Shown piece after piece: positions 54,330-63,584 of a stretch of DNA of 64,000 nt. The notes beneath the pieces are model-generated. The model did not search any database and had not been told where the DNA came from. It worked only from the letters and a program-made list of their open reading frames with translations. This DNA comes from Bacteroidota bacterium (lineage in GTDB: Bacteria > Bacteroidota > Bacteroidia > Cytophagales > Cyclobacteriaceae). The DNA is taken from the NCBI GenBank assembly GCA_016178785.1, contig JACOSO010000042.1, forward strand, positions 93,067 to 157,066, written 5' to 3'. The position numbers and the translations under genes were made by a program. Every line of letters starts with the position of its first letter. The stretch's first letter is position 1.

Positions 54330-55559
54330 TTACTTTTTCAACAACAACTTCATTAATGGCCCGCTGCTGATACTTGTCACCAATGCCATAATTACCAGGG
54401 AGACGAAAACGCGTTCGTTGATCAGCCCGTTCTCTAAAGCAACGATACCTAAAATAATCTCCATTGCTCCTCGCGCATTCATGCCGCACGCTGCCGCGAA
54501 AGATTCACGCCAGCTAAATCCGCCCAGTCGGGTGCCGAGGCCGCATCCCAAAATTTTTCCCGCAAAGGCAATGACAATAATAATTAGAGTTAGCAACCAA
54601 TCGAAGTTGGTAATGAAGTTTACACGCAAGCCGATAGAAATAAAAAACAATGGTGCAAAAATATTGTTGATGAACTGATGGACGATTTCCTTTGCACGCT
54701 CGCTGAAATGTTCTGAATCGCCCAGTGCCACACCAATGATGAATGCCCCGAAGATGGCGTGAATGCCGATGTACTCCGTGAAAGCAGCTGCCAAAAAACA
54801 AAGCGAAAGAGACAATGAGAGTACGCCACCGGGCCAAGCCAATTTACTGTTGATCCAGGGAAGAACGCGATTGAGAACTCCGCGCCCAATGGTCAGCATA
54901 ATCAATACAAAAGATATGGTTAGCCCGATGGTATACCCAACCGAAATTTGACCTTGCCTCCCGATCATTCCGAGAATAATTGAAAAAATTATCCATCCGA
55001 TTACATCATCGACCATGGCTGAAGTGACAACCAAAAGTCCGATGCGGGTTTTAAAAATGTTCAAGTCCATTAGGATGCGAACAATTACCGGCAGGGCTGA
55101 TATTCCCATGGCTGTTCCCATAAATAGAGCAAAAACTAACAGCTGGGTCGAATCTGCTATTCCAAAAAACTTGGGAAAGGAATATGGGAATATAAATCCA
55201 ATGAAAAACGGAATGACCAAGCCAAGCAGACTTGTTGACAGCGCTTGTCTCCGCTGTTGCCAAACGATGTGAAGGTCAACCTCTAGCCCCGCAATGAAAA
55301 GAAGCATCACCATCGCAGCTTGCACTAACCCTGAAAGAATTGTTGCACTAGCGCTTGGCACAGGGAACAGCGAATGAAACCAATCGGGGTTGATCATCCC
55401 TAAAATCGTAGGCCCCAATAAAATCCCCGCAATGATTTCGCCCACCACCGCAGGCTGCCTGAATTTTCTTGAAGCTTCTGCCAACAGGCGCGCCATGAGC
55501 AGCATCACGCTTAATTGAAGCAAAAGGTGAGCTACATCAGAATGGCCAAGCCTACCCAT
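54330..55559 (-). CDS. Cation:proton antiporter (CPA2-type)
   Basis: A 409-residue protein with about twelve membrane helices and no soluble regulatory domain. The first part has FRQPAVVGEIIAGILLGPTILG, the signature of KefB/NhaA-related CPA2 exchangers. It moves Na+ or K+ against protons. The universal-stress gene ends 8 bases inside this one, so the two are coupled; in many related proteins a USP domain is fused to the antiporter. Substrate ion is unknown. Confidence 0.85.
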   Translation of the reverse strand: MGRLGHSDVAHLLLQLSVMLLMARLLAEASRKFRQPAVVGEIIAGILLGPTILGMINPDWFHSLFPVPSASATILSGLVQAAMVMLLFIAGLEVDLHIVWQQRRQALSTSLLGLVIPFFIGFIFPYSFPKFFGIADSTQLLVFALFMGTAMGISALPVIVRILMDLNIFKTRIGLLVVTSAMVDDVIGWIIFSIILGMIGRQGQISVGYTIGLTISFVLIMLTIGRGVLNRVLPWINSKLAWPGGVLSLSLSLCFLAAAFTEYIGIHAIFGAFIIGVALGDSEHFSERAKEIVHQFINNIFAPLFFISIGLRVNFITNFDWLLTLIIIVIAFAGKILGCGLGTRLGGFSWRESFAAACGMNARGAMEIILGIVALENGLINERVFVSLVIMALVTSISSGPLMKLLLKK

Positions 55560-56406
55560 GCAGCTCTTTTCTTTTATTGATGATTAAAAGATTGCAGGGC
55601 ATGTCTGCAAAAATATATTCGAGATCGTGAGGAAAAATCCGATCAAAAAAGGAAAGTCTTCTCGGAGGGGCACCGACCACCAAAAGATCAGCTTGTTTTC
55701 GCTCCACAAATCTTCGCAGCTCAAACCCAGATTTCCCCGAAAGCATTTTGATGTTCACTTTTGTTTTTGAATGAGGAATTTTTTCAAGGATTTTTTCAAC
55801 GGCAATGATTTCGTCACGCACCATGGCTTGTTTGCTTTCACTGTACTCTTGTGCGGTGAGTTGCTCATTCGCGCTTAGCGTAAGACCCATCATTTTTATT
55901 TCGCGAACAATATGCACCCACGATGAGTTTTCCTTCTCTGCCAAGTAACATGAGACTGCAATAGCTGACTCAACATGGGCACTATCTTCAGCATTGACAA
56001 CAATTTGTTCAATCGGTTTAGGCTCTACCGAAGGTTCACTTACAATAAAGATAGAGCAGTCAGCTTTGCGCATGATCCCCCGTGCTACCGAGCCAATAAA
56101 ACGCTGAATCATGTTTTCTTTTTTAAGTGCACCGGCCATCAACAGGTCAATATTTTTTTCGCGGCACGCTTCTAAAATTTCCTTCTCGGGATTTCCATTG
56201 CGCCAAATAACTTTATAATCAGTTAGCCGAACAGCTTCCGCCATTGCACTGACTTTGCGTTCCGCCTTGCTACTGCGATCGCCTACATGAATGAGCATCA
56301 ACTCAGCGGAAAAGAGTTTAGCAAGGCGAGTAGCCTCTGCCAGCATTGCTTCAGCTGTTGGTGAAAACGCAACAGCAAGGCCAATTTTTTGAAATCGAAT
56401 ATTCAC
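55552..56406 (-). CDS. Tandem universal stress protein
   Basis: About 284 residues forming two UspA-like domains: the first begins FQKIGLAVAFSPTAEAMLAEAT, the second follows IEQIVVNAEDSAHVESAIAV. ATP-binding-type G-x2-G-x9-G features are weak: the end has VVGAPPRRLSFFDRIFPHDLEYI. The GTG at 56406 gives a normal N-terminus; a longer ATG start at 56445 adds 13 unlikely residues. It overlaps the antiporter start by 8 bases and may sense state to regulate the transporter; this is inference. Confidence 0.8.
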   Translation of the reverse strand: MNIRFQKIGLAVAFSPTAEAMLAEATRLAKLFSAELMLIHVGDRSSKAERKVSAMAEAVRLTDYKVIWRNGNPEKEILEACREKNIDLLMAGALKKENMIQRFIGSVARGIMRKADCSIFIVSEPSVEPKPIEQIVVNAEDSAHVESAIAVSCYLAEKENSSWVHIVREIKMMGLTLSANEQLTAQEYSESKQAMVRDEIIAVEKILEKIPHSKTKVNIKMLSGKSGFELRRFVERKQADLLVVGAPPRRLSFFDRIFPHDLEYIFADMPCNLLIINKRKELHG

Positions 56407-56471
56407 TGCCCTGAAAATAGCAAGGCAATTTTTGTTCTCCAGCATTTTTCACGAATATTATTGAAGAATCT

Positions 56472-57749
56472 ATGAGGGGCAACAAAAAGTTTGGCGGTTA
56501 TCTTTTGCAGTCTGAAACTTTTACCTCGCGCAATACTTACAAGCGAGCGGTGTTGCGAGCACAGTTGAGCTTGATCGGTATTTTGGTCGGCATCATCTAT
56601 ACAGCCCTTGACTTATCCAACGACCTCTATGTAAGTATCCCCTATTACATGATGCTTATTCTACTTTGCGCTGTTGTGTTTTGGATCAACCGCAGAGGCG
56701 AGTATTTGTGGGCCAACATTATATTCCTGCTTTTACTGGTTTTTTTGATTTACATTTTTGCAGACAACGATGTTAGCCACACGGGAGTAAGTACTTATTT
56801 TATCGTGTATGCATTGGTTGCGCTCTCACTCTGCGGACTTGATCAGATAAAACTAGGTCTTTTGTTTTGTAGCCTGGCTCTAATCGGTTTTTTCGTAGCT
56901 TACTATGTGGATTTACCACCCATCATTCAGCCGGTTGCCTATACTCAGTCGTATCTGAAGATTTCAATAATGACGAATTTTCTTGTTTCATTTTCTGTGG
57001 CGGCAGCGTTGCTCTTCTTCTCTTTGAACATTAATTATAAGACAGAAAAAGCACTTTCGCGCAACAATGAATTGCTAACGAAGGCCAACCAAGAGCTTGA
57101 TCGCTTCGTCTATAGTGCTTCGCATGACCTTCGCGCCCCCTTGACTTCTGTTTTGGGGTTGATTGAATTAAGCGAACGAAGCAAAGATCCCGCGGAAATC
57201 AGTCACTGTCTTAACTTGATGAAATCACGGATTGCTGATTTGGATTGTTTTATTAAAGAGATAATTGATTATTCGAGAAATTCACGACAAGAAGTCCGGC
57301 TTGAGAATTTTAATTTGTACCAACTGGTTGAAGAAGTAGCTCAGGGTTTGAAGTTTGGAAATGGAATGGAAAATATTCTCATCCGGTATTCAATCCCGCA
57401 AGATATGAAAGTCACTACTGACCGGTCAAGATTAAAAGTGGTGCTGAACAACCTGATCGGAAATGCACTGAAGTACAGCAACCCACGACACAATGAGCCG
57501 ATCGTTTTTGTAAAAGCGGGAATGAATGATCATCAGCTCAAAATACAAATAGAAGATAATGGCATTGGGATTAGCGCTGAGCATTTGCCCAAAATTTTTG
57601 AAATGTTTTATCGCGCCTCCGAAAAATCGCAAGGGTCGGGATTGGGCCTCTACATTGTGAAAGAAACACTTGATAAACTGAAGGGTCAGGTTCAGGTGAA
57701 ATCCACGCATGGTCACGGCTCGGTATTCACTGTTGAAGTGCCTGCGTAA
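56472..57749 (+). CDS. Membrane sensor histidine kinase
   Basis: A 425-residue kinase. About six membrane helices (33-185), a short linker, HisKA with the phosphorylation site H218 (SASHDLRAPLTSVLG), and an HATPase domain with N box (LIGNALKYSNP), G1 (DNGIGIS) and G2 (GSGLGLYIV). No periplasmic sensor domain, so it probably senses through the membrane part. There is no regulator gene next to it; the nearest are at 5839 and 63585. Confidence 0.92.
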   Translation: MRGNKKFGGYLLQSETFTSRNTYKRAVLRAQLSLIGILVGIIYTALDLSNDLYVSIPYYMMLILLCAVVFWINRRGEYLWANIIFLLLLVFLIYIFADNDVSHTGVSTYFIVYALVALSLCGLDQIKLGLLFCSLALIGFFVAYYVDLPPIIQPVAYTQSYLKISIMTNFLVSFSVAAALLFFSLNINYKTEKALSRNNELLTKANQELDRFVYSASHDLRAPLTSVLGLIELSERSKDPAEISHCLNLMKSRIADLDCFIKEIIDYSRNSRQEVRLENFNLYQLVEEVAQGLKFGNGMENILIRYSIPQDMKVTTDRSRLKVVLNNLIGNALKYSNPRHNEPIVFVKAGMNDHQLKIQIEDNGIGISAEHLPKIFEMFYRASEKSQGSGLGLYIVKETLDKLKGQVQVKSTHGHGSVFTVEVPA

Positions 57750-57752
57750 AAA

Positions 57753-58643
57753 TCAGAAACCGGTTCTCGAATGATTGTGCGAATTCAACAGATCCAGCGA
57801 TAATGAAAGGCTGATTTCGTGCGAGGTAAAGTTCAAAGCTGAACTTTTGCCCGGGATCTCGAACACATAACCCAAACGATAATTGGTCATTACCATTTGC
57901 AACAACACTCCATACGAATTCAGATTACGAGTGAATACCCCGGCTGTGTACAATTGTTTAAAAGTGAAATTGCAGTTAACGTCAGCTGAAACTGCCGACC
58001 CTTTGGTCATGCGAAGCAGCGTTGACGGCTTAAACTGAATTTTATCGCTTACATAAAAAAGGTAGGTTCCAAACAAATAAAAATTCTGACTGTACACCTG
58101 AATGCTTTGCCCACCTTGGTTCACATTACTCGCCAGTATTCTTGGCACGGATAAGCTTAGCGTATAGCGTTCGTTTTGAAGAAGGGCGCCAGCTCCAACA
58201 TTAAGTTTTGTTTCACTGAATTGGGTGAATAGCGGATCGGGGTTTTGAACACGAACAGCATTTGGATCTGTTGCATAACGAGTAGCGCCTATCTGCATTC
58301 CAAATGAAAACGTAGATTTTGAAAGTTTAATCCGATAGGCACCTGTAGCTCCGTATTGTGTGTTCTTGATGTCACCGATTTGATCTTGCACGGCAACCAC
58401 ACCAAGGCCAATCTTGTTGTCCATCAAAGCAACGTGGCTGTTCAAATTAAAAGTTCGTGGCGAACCCTCCACTCCAGCCCATTGCGTTCGATAAGCAACA
58501 CCGGCATAGAAACGCTCATTGCTTCCCGCGAATGCGGGATTGATCAACATCGGGTTATTGAAGTATTGAGAATACAAAGGGTCTTGTTGTGCTCGAAGGC
58601 AAAGGGAAATGAAGAGTAACGCAGTGGTGATGAGGCATTTCAT
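57753..58643 (-). CDS. PorP/SprF-family type IX secretion membrane protein
   Basis: About 296 residues. Signal peptide ends near LRAQ; the start of the mature protein, DPLYSQYFNNPMLINPAFAG, is the hallmark of the PorP/SprF family, followed by barrel strands. PorP/SprF proteins attach T9SS cargo to the surface and are usually encoded next to the protein they serve. Here the 1613-residue T9SS type B protein ends 45 bases upstream on the same strand, so it is the probable partner. I chose ATG 58643, the one in front of the signal peptide. Confidence 0.9.
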   Translation of the reverse strand: MKCLITTALLFISLCLRAQQDPLYSQYFNNPMLINPAFAGSNERFYAGVAYRTQWAGVEGSPRTFNLNSHVALMDNKIGLGVVAVQDQIGDIKNTQYGATGAYRIKLSKSTFSFGMQIGATRYATDPNAVRVQNPDPLFTQFSETKLNVGAGALLQNERYTLSLSVPRILASNVNQGGQSIQVYSQNFYLFGTYLFYVSDKIQFKPSTLLRMTKGSAVSADVNCNFTFKQLYTAGVFTRNLNSYGVLLQMVMTNYRLGYVFEIPGKSSALNFTSHEISLSLSLDLLNSHNHSRTGF

Positions 58644-58687
58644 TTGATGTTGAAGGGTGGGAATGTTCATGGTCAAGGATGGTGTGG

Positions 58688-61600
58688 CTATCTTCGCAAA
58701 GAAATAAAACCTGTTTTGGTATTACGGCCGCTGGTAAATTCAATTTTGTAGAAGTAGACTCCGGATGGTAAGGCATTGCCACTGTCACTGTGACCGGTAA
58801 ACACAATCGCACTATTATCATAGTTGGTGCCGTGCCACACCAAGTTTTCCCACCGGTCGAAAATATAAACTTTGTTTTTTTGCGTTTCAGGAAGTGACTC
58901 GATATTTTGAATAATGAATTTTGGATTGGCACCATCGGGCGAGATTCCATTGTATACTAAAACATCCCCGGCTACCTCGATATTTATCACTTTTTGTGCA
59001 CAAAGATTAGTAAGATCACAGACCTCAATAGTAACGTGATCGGTGCCGGCAAAAGGAAGTCCATAATAGTCCACCACCAGATTATGGTTAGCGTCTATAG
59101 TGGCTGTTGCTCCGCTCGTTGGTTGCGATACAATTTTCAGTGTACTTAAATCCAAATTATTATCGGGATCACTGAGCAGGGGAAGTAAATTAATAGTGTC
59201 GGTGGAGCCGATGGGTGTGGTGGAGGTTTCAGGTGCGATGACGGGAGCGCTACCGCTGCCGCATCCCGTGCTAAGCACCGTGGCCGTAATTGTTGTTTTC
59301 GCGCTCACGCAAGTGCCATTGTTAATAGCTACTGAATATATTGTTGTTGATGAAATAGCCGGAGTGATGTACGTGCTATTATTTTGCCCTGCGATGAGTC
59401 CGTTTGTATCGTACCACAAATACTGTCCGTTGCTTCCACCCGATGATGTCAATGTGAAAGCACCCGGGCAAGCGCTGACGCCCGATGCCGTAGGCGCGGC
59501 AGGTACCGAATTTATGGTTGCCGTCATATTTGCTTTTGCACTTACGCATGTTCCATCAGTGATCGCAACGGAATACCCTGTTGTTGATGAAATGACAGGA
59601 GTAGTGTAAGTGCTGTTGTTTTGCGCAGCGATGAGCCCGTTCTGGTCGTACCATAAATAATTTCCGTTGCTGCCTCCGGATGCAGTGATGGTTATGCTAC
59701 CTGGGCCGCAATTGCTAACGTTTGATGAAGTTGGTGCAGTTGGAACTGGATTCACAGTGAACGAAACCGTATTAGAATAAACGGTAGCAGCAAAATCCCC
59801 ATTGACTTTGCAACGGTATGTACCCGCACCAAAATTACCTATGCTGTTAATGGTAAAAGAAGAAGTAGAAACATTAGAGTAACCACCCGTGTTAGACAAA
59901 TCAACATAAGCACCCAATCCCGAATTAAAAATCTGCCATTGATAGGTAATGTTGGTAGTGCCACTTGCTGCTGTAGAAATTGCCGGAGTTGCGCCATCGC
60001 AAACGGAATAAACAGAAATTGGCTGCGATGTTATGGTGATAACCGGTGTCGTGATTTTATTCTCGAAAACCATCAAGGCATTCGCAGGTGCTGTCGATCC
60101 GCCTGAAGCAACAATTAAAATATCCGGTTTTTGATCTGAGTTAATGTCAGCTATGCTTAACGCCTGCGGATTCCGGGAAAGCGGATAGTTTACTGCGGCC
60201 GCAAAATTTGCACTGCCTGTAGTGCTGTTGTTTTTGAAAATAGTAAATGAGCCGGGGCCGGGATTGGGTTGATGGACCACAACAATCTCTGCTTTACCAT
60301 CCCCATCAAGATCCTGGGATGCAATGTTATATCCTTTATTGACAGAAGTAAGGTTTACGGGGGCTGCAAAACTGATGCTGCCCAGTGTGCTTGTGTTTAG
60401 ATAAACAGAAACAAATGTTGCGTTGAAATGTGTGACTGCAATGTCAATCTTTCCATCGCCATCAAAATCGTTGGCGGTAAGGTTGTTGGGCTGGTCTCCT
60501 GTAGCGACATTTGTACCTGAAGAAAAAGACGAGGCCTGAATCGGACCGTAAAGCTTAAGATTTAGGTAAACCGTAAAATTATCGGTGTTGGTTGTGCAGG
60601 TTGCAATGTCATCATAGCCATCATTGTCAAAATCCACGGCCACAATTCCTCCATAGTTACTTGGTTTTACGAGGTTAACGGCATTCGTGCTGAAGGTTGA
60701 CAGGTAGCCATTATTAATAAAGGCCTCTTTCGTGCTTCTATTTTCATACACCTGAACAAAGGCAGTTCCATTGATTACAGCAAGATCCGTTTTTCCATCT
60801 TTATTGAAATCGGCAGGCGCTGAATAATTGAAACCAGCTGAATAAGTGTAGATTCCGCCTGGGCCGTATAAAAAAGAAATAGAGCCTGTTGTGCTGTTAT
60901 TTTTAAGCAGTCCGGAGCCATTATGGAAGTCGATCTTCCCATCCCCATCGACATCGAATGGAATGAGATTATAACTTGTTCCATAGGTTGTGCCCTGTAA
61001 GGTTAACGAGGAAGATGATATCGGTTGTCCTGCGGTGGCATGTGTGTTTTGAAAAATTTTACTGACTGCATCTGCCGCCACAACATCCGGTTTGCCATCA
61101 TCATCAAAGTCAGCAATCGATAAAATATCCCTTGACCCAAATGCCAATGGAAAATCTATGCTGCCCGAAAATGAAGCAGCATCAATAACCTTGTTGGTTC
61201 CGAATAATACACTGAATGGTTTGCTGAATGCCGAAAGACCATGTTCGGTTATGCTAATGCGGCCTCCAACAGCAGTAAGGGGCACTGCAGCTGTGGCTAA
61301 GGTATTGGAGGAAGGAGTAATAGTAGTTGCAGTAGTTCCAAGCCTTCCGCTGATGTTAGGTGAACTACCAGTCGACAGATAATCACCGGTTAAATTAACA
61401 GTGCTGGCTGTAGTTCCCGAAGTTGCTGAAAGATTGTCAATGCGAGGAGCCGGATAACTTTCATTGCGGAAAATGAGAACCTTCGCAGGTGATGAATTGG
61501 TGGTTTTGATAAGAACATCTGGTTTGTTATCTCCATCAAAATCTGCAATCACGGGCGCTTCGGAGTAAGGTGTACCGAGATTCATAGCATACGGGACGCC

Positions 61601-63529
61601 CGTTAAAAACGAAGTGGTATTAAGTGTACCGGTAGTCGAAATATTTTGAAGAATTCCCAGATCAGTGTTTCCACTAAGTACTAAATCCAACTTGCCATCG
61701 CTGTTGATGTCGTCAGCCACTAATTCGCTTGTGCCATTGTCCGACCCAATCCCGGCAGTGATAATTATCGCGGAAGAAAAAGAAGTGGCATCAAAAGCAC
61801 CTCCGGTGTAAATGTTTTTTCTGATCTCGACATCGGTAAAAGACTTTGGCCAACCAACATCGGGTTTACCATCGTTGTCAAGGTCTGCAATAACAGGTCT
61901 TCCATTGGCGGTGTTGCCCAGTACAAAAGGAGTTGCCATGATCAGGTTGCCAGGGGTCGAACTGTTTTTAAAAACCGTTACGACTCCGGCCTCCACCACT
62001 ACATCGGTCAGCTTATCTCCGTCTAAATCGCCAACGGTTATATGGCCGCCACATGTGTACACATTTCCAAAAGTTGAGAATGCTGCAAAATCTATATTAC
62101 CTGGTGAACTAAGGTTTTCATAAATATAAAGCCGGTCTCCTGTGGCGCAATTATTATTGAACACTGCTAAGATTTCAGGTCTCCCATCGCCATCTATATC
62201 GGCAGCCGCAAGAGGGCCATCCGAATAAGAATATCCTAAGAATTGAATTGGCGGAGCAAATGAAATAGTACCAACAGTACTCGTGTTGCGAAAAACAGAG
62301 ACATAAGCACTGCCCGTAGCACTTGAAACGGCAACATCCAATTTACCATCACCATCAAAGTCAGCCATGGCAACAAAACCTTTTACGTTGGGGTTTAAGC
62401 AGTCGAATGAGACCTTCGGAAAAAAAGAAGCGCTGGTGATGTCACCCGTAATGCCGGCATTTCTAAACACGCTGAATTTATGTTGCCCACCGCCACCTTC
62501 TCCAACTACAATGTCATTTAACCCATCGCCATCAATATCGCCTGCTGCTGTAGTGCCCGCTGCGGCTTCAAGATCAAACGTAACGACAGGCGCCATCGTG
62601 GCTCGAATGATTTGTCCTCCATAGTCCTTGTTGTTATCGAAACGCGGTTGGAACGGAGCGATCGAAGAAGCTTCGAGACCTGTAGTAAGATCGACAACGG
62701 TGATGGGTGCATATTGCGCTCCCTTCGGAACCTGCGCGACCAGTTGTGTAGAAGATGCAGAAGTAATGGTGGCTTTTACTCCACCAAAATAAACTGCATT
62801 GTTAGAGACGCTTGGATTAAAATTATTTCCGTTGATTGTGACACTGGCACTATTTGGTATTCCACTCAAAGGTGAAAATGAAGTAACTGAAGGTGGAGTC
62901 GCTAACGTTACTACGTTGAGTACAACATTGTCCAACCTACCGGAATAGGTTCCTGCGAAATTTCCTATGAACTGACCCCTTATTCGAAGTGAAGTGATAT
63001 TGGAAAGTGCCGTTTTCATTTCATTCAAGGTGGTGGCTGGGCCGGCAAGGCTTCCGGTTTTCCATCCGGCAGTTTCTTTTAGCAATACGGTATAAGATGA
63101 CCATGATGATGTGCTTGGAAATGACGAGGCTGGGTTGTAATAGATGGATAACCCACCCCCCATAATGACTACCAGAGCAGCGGAATTGTCTGAACCATTT
63201 TGAGTCTGCTGCAGGTCAAATGTTAGATTTTGGTTGTAAGAGAAACTTTTATTGCCCAAGAATTTTGCGGGAGCACCGAAATAACGATCGGCATAGAAGT
63301 AGTAAGGGGTTGGTAACGAGCTGGATAAATCAACTGAAAGATAACCACCAGGATTACCTCCTGTGGCATTGTAGGTGGGTGCATAAGACTGGCCCGCAGA
63401 GACTACAATGGAACTCCACCCATCCGCATCGACAGAAAAATCGCTGACTAGCTGCGCTTTTGAGAAAAAAGGAATTAAAACAAAAAAAAGGCTAAAGCAG
63501 ACTTTTTGAGATGTACTTAGTGTTTGCAT
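58688..63529 (-). CDS. Giant secreted protein with FG-GAP/VCBS repeats, Ig-like domains and T9SS type B sorting tail
   Basis: A 1613-residue protein. Signal peptide (about 1-26); an N-terminal beta-sandwich (DFSVDADGWSS onward, to about 205); TIG-type domain (about 213-290); VCBS/FG-GAP repeats with DxDGDGxxD calcium-binding-type motifs (about 310-700); second TIG (about 705-770); more such repeats (about 780-1175); an Ig-like domain (about 1185-1270); two near-identical Ig-like repeats with NGTYLWYDQNGLIA-type sequence; a cadherin-like part; and the sorting tail with VYIFDRWENLVWHG and a final FYKIEF...GFISLRR. It is exported by T9SS as a surface adhesin or matrix protein. The PorP/SprF gene follows. 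Confidence 0.88.
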   Translation of the reverse strand: MQTLSTSQKVCFSLFFVLIPFFSKAQLVSDFSVDADGWSSIVVSAGQSYAPTYNATGGNPGGYLSVDLSSSLPTPYYFYADRYFGAPAKFLGNKSFSYNQNLTFDLQQTQNGSDNSAALVVIMGGGLSIYYNPASSFPSTSSWSSYTVLLKETAGWKTGSLAGPATTLNEMKTALSNITSLRIRGQFIGNFAGTYSGRLDNVVLNVVTLATPPSVTSFSPLSGIPNSASVTINGNNFNPSVSNNAVYFGGVKATITSASSTQLVAQVPKGAQYAPITVVDLTTGLEASSIAPFQPRFDNNKDYGGQIIRATMAPVVTFDLEAAAGTTAAGDIDGDGLNDIVVGEGGGGQHKFSVFRNAGITGDITSASFFPKVSFDCLNPNVKGFVAMADFDGDGKLDVAVSSATGSAYVSVFRNTSTVGTISFAPPIQFLGYSYSDGPLAAADIDGDGRPEILAVFNNNCATGDRLYIYENLSSPGNIDFAAFSTFGNVYTCGGHITVGDLDGDKLTDVVVEAGVVTVFKNSSTPGNLIMATPFVLGNTANGRPVIADLDNDGKPDVGWPKSFTDVEIRKNIYTGGAFDATSFSSAIIITAGIGSDNGTSELVADDINSDGKLDLVLSGNTDLGILQNISTTGTLNTTSFLTGVPYAMNLGTPYSEAPVIADFDGDNKPDVLIKTTNSSPAKVLIFRNESYPAPRIDNLSATSGTTASTVNLTGDYLSTGSSPNISGRLGTTATTITPSSNTLATAAVPLTAVGGRISITEHGLSAFSKPFSVLFGTNKVIDAASFSGSIDFPLAFGSRDILSIADFDDDGKPDVVAADAVSKIFQNTHATAGQPISSSSLTLQGTTYGTSYNLIPFDVDGDGKIDFHNGSGLLKNNSTTGSISFLYGPGGIYTYSAGFNYSAPADFNKDGKTDLAVINGTAFVQVYENRSTKEAFINNGYLSTFSTNAVNLVKPSNYGGIVAVDFDNDGYDDIATCTTNTDNFTVYLNLKLYGPIQASSFSSGTNVATGDQPNNLTANDFDGDGKIDIAVTHFNATFVSVYLNTSTLGSISFAAPVNLTSVNKGYNIASQDLDGDGKAEIVVVHQPNPGPGSFTIFKNNSTTGSANFAAAVNYPLSRNPQALSIADINSDQKPDILIVASGGSTAPANALMVFENKITTPVITITSQPISVYSVCDGATPAISTAASGTTNITYQWQIFNSGLGAYVDLSNTGGYSNVSTSSFTINSIGNFGAGTYRCKVNGDFAATVYSNTVSFTVNPVPTAPTSSNVSNCGPGSITITASGGSNGNYLWYDQNGLIAAQNNSTYTTPVISSTTGYSVAITDGTCVSAKANMTATINSVPAAPTASGVSACPGAFTLTSSGGSNGQYLWYDTNGLIAGQNNSTYITPAISSTTIYSVAINNGTCVSAKTTITATVLSTGCGSGSAPVIAPETSTTPIGSTDTINLLPLLSDPDNNLDLSTLKIVSQPTSGATATIDANHNLVVDYYGLPFAGTDHVTIEVCDLTNLCAQKVINIEVAGDVLVYNGISPDGANPKFIIQNIESLPETQKNKVYIFDRWENLVWHGTNYDNSAIVFTGHSDSGNALPSGVYFYKIEFTSGRNTKTGFISLRR

Positions 63530-63584
63530 GGGTTCACCGTGTGATTAATTCCAAGTCGGTCTTATGAAGTTTGTGAGGTATTGA

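Noticed and set aside
59100..59609. A 169-codon plus-strand frame inside the giant cargo gene
   Set aside because: It runs antisense through Ig-like repeats whose minus-strand reading gives clear domain repeats; its composition is an artefact of the coding strand.
59270..59760. A CRISPR-like repeat array
   Set aside because: The repeats are long, in frame, coding Ig-like domains, without uniform short repeats and unique spacers.
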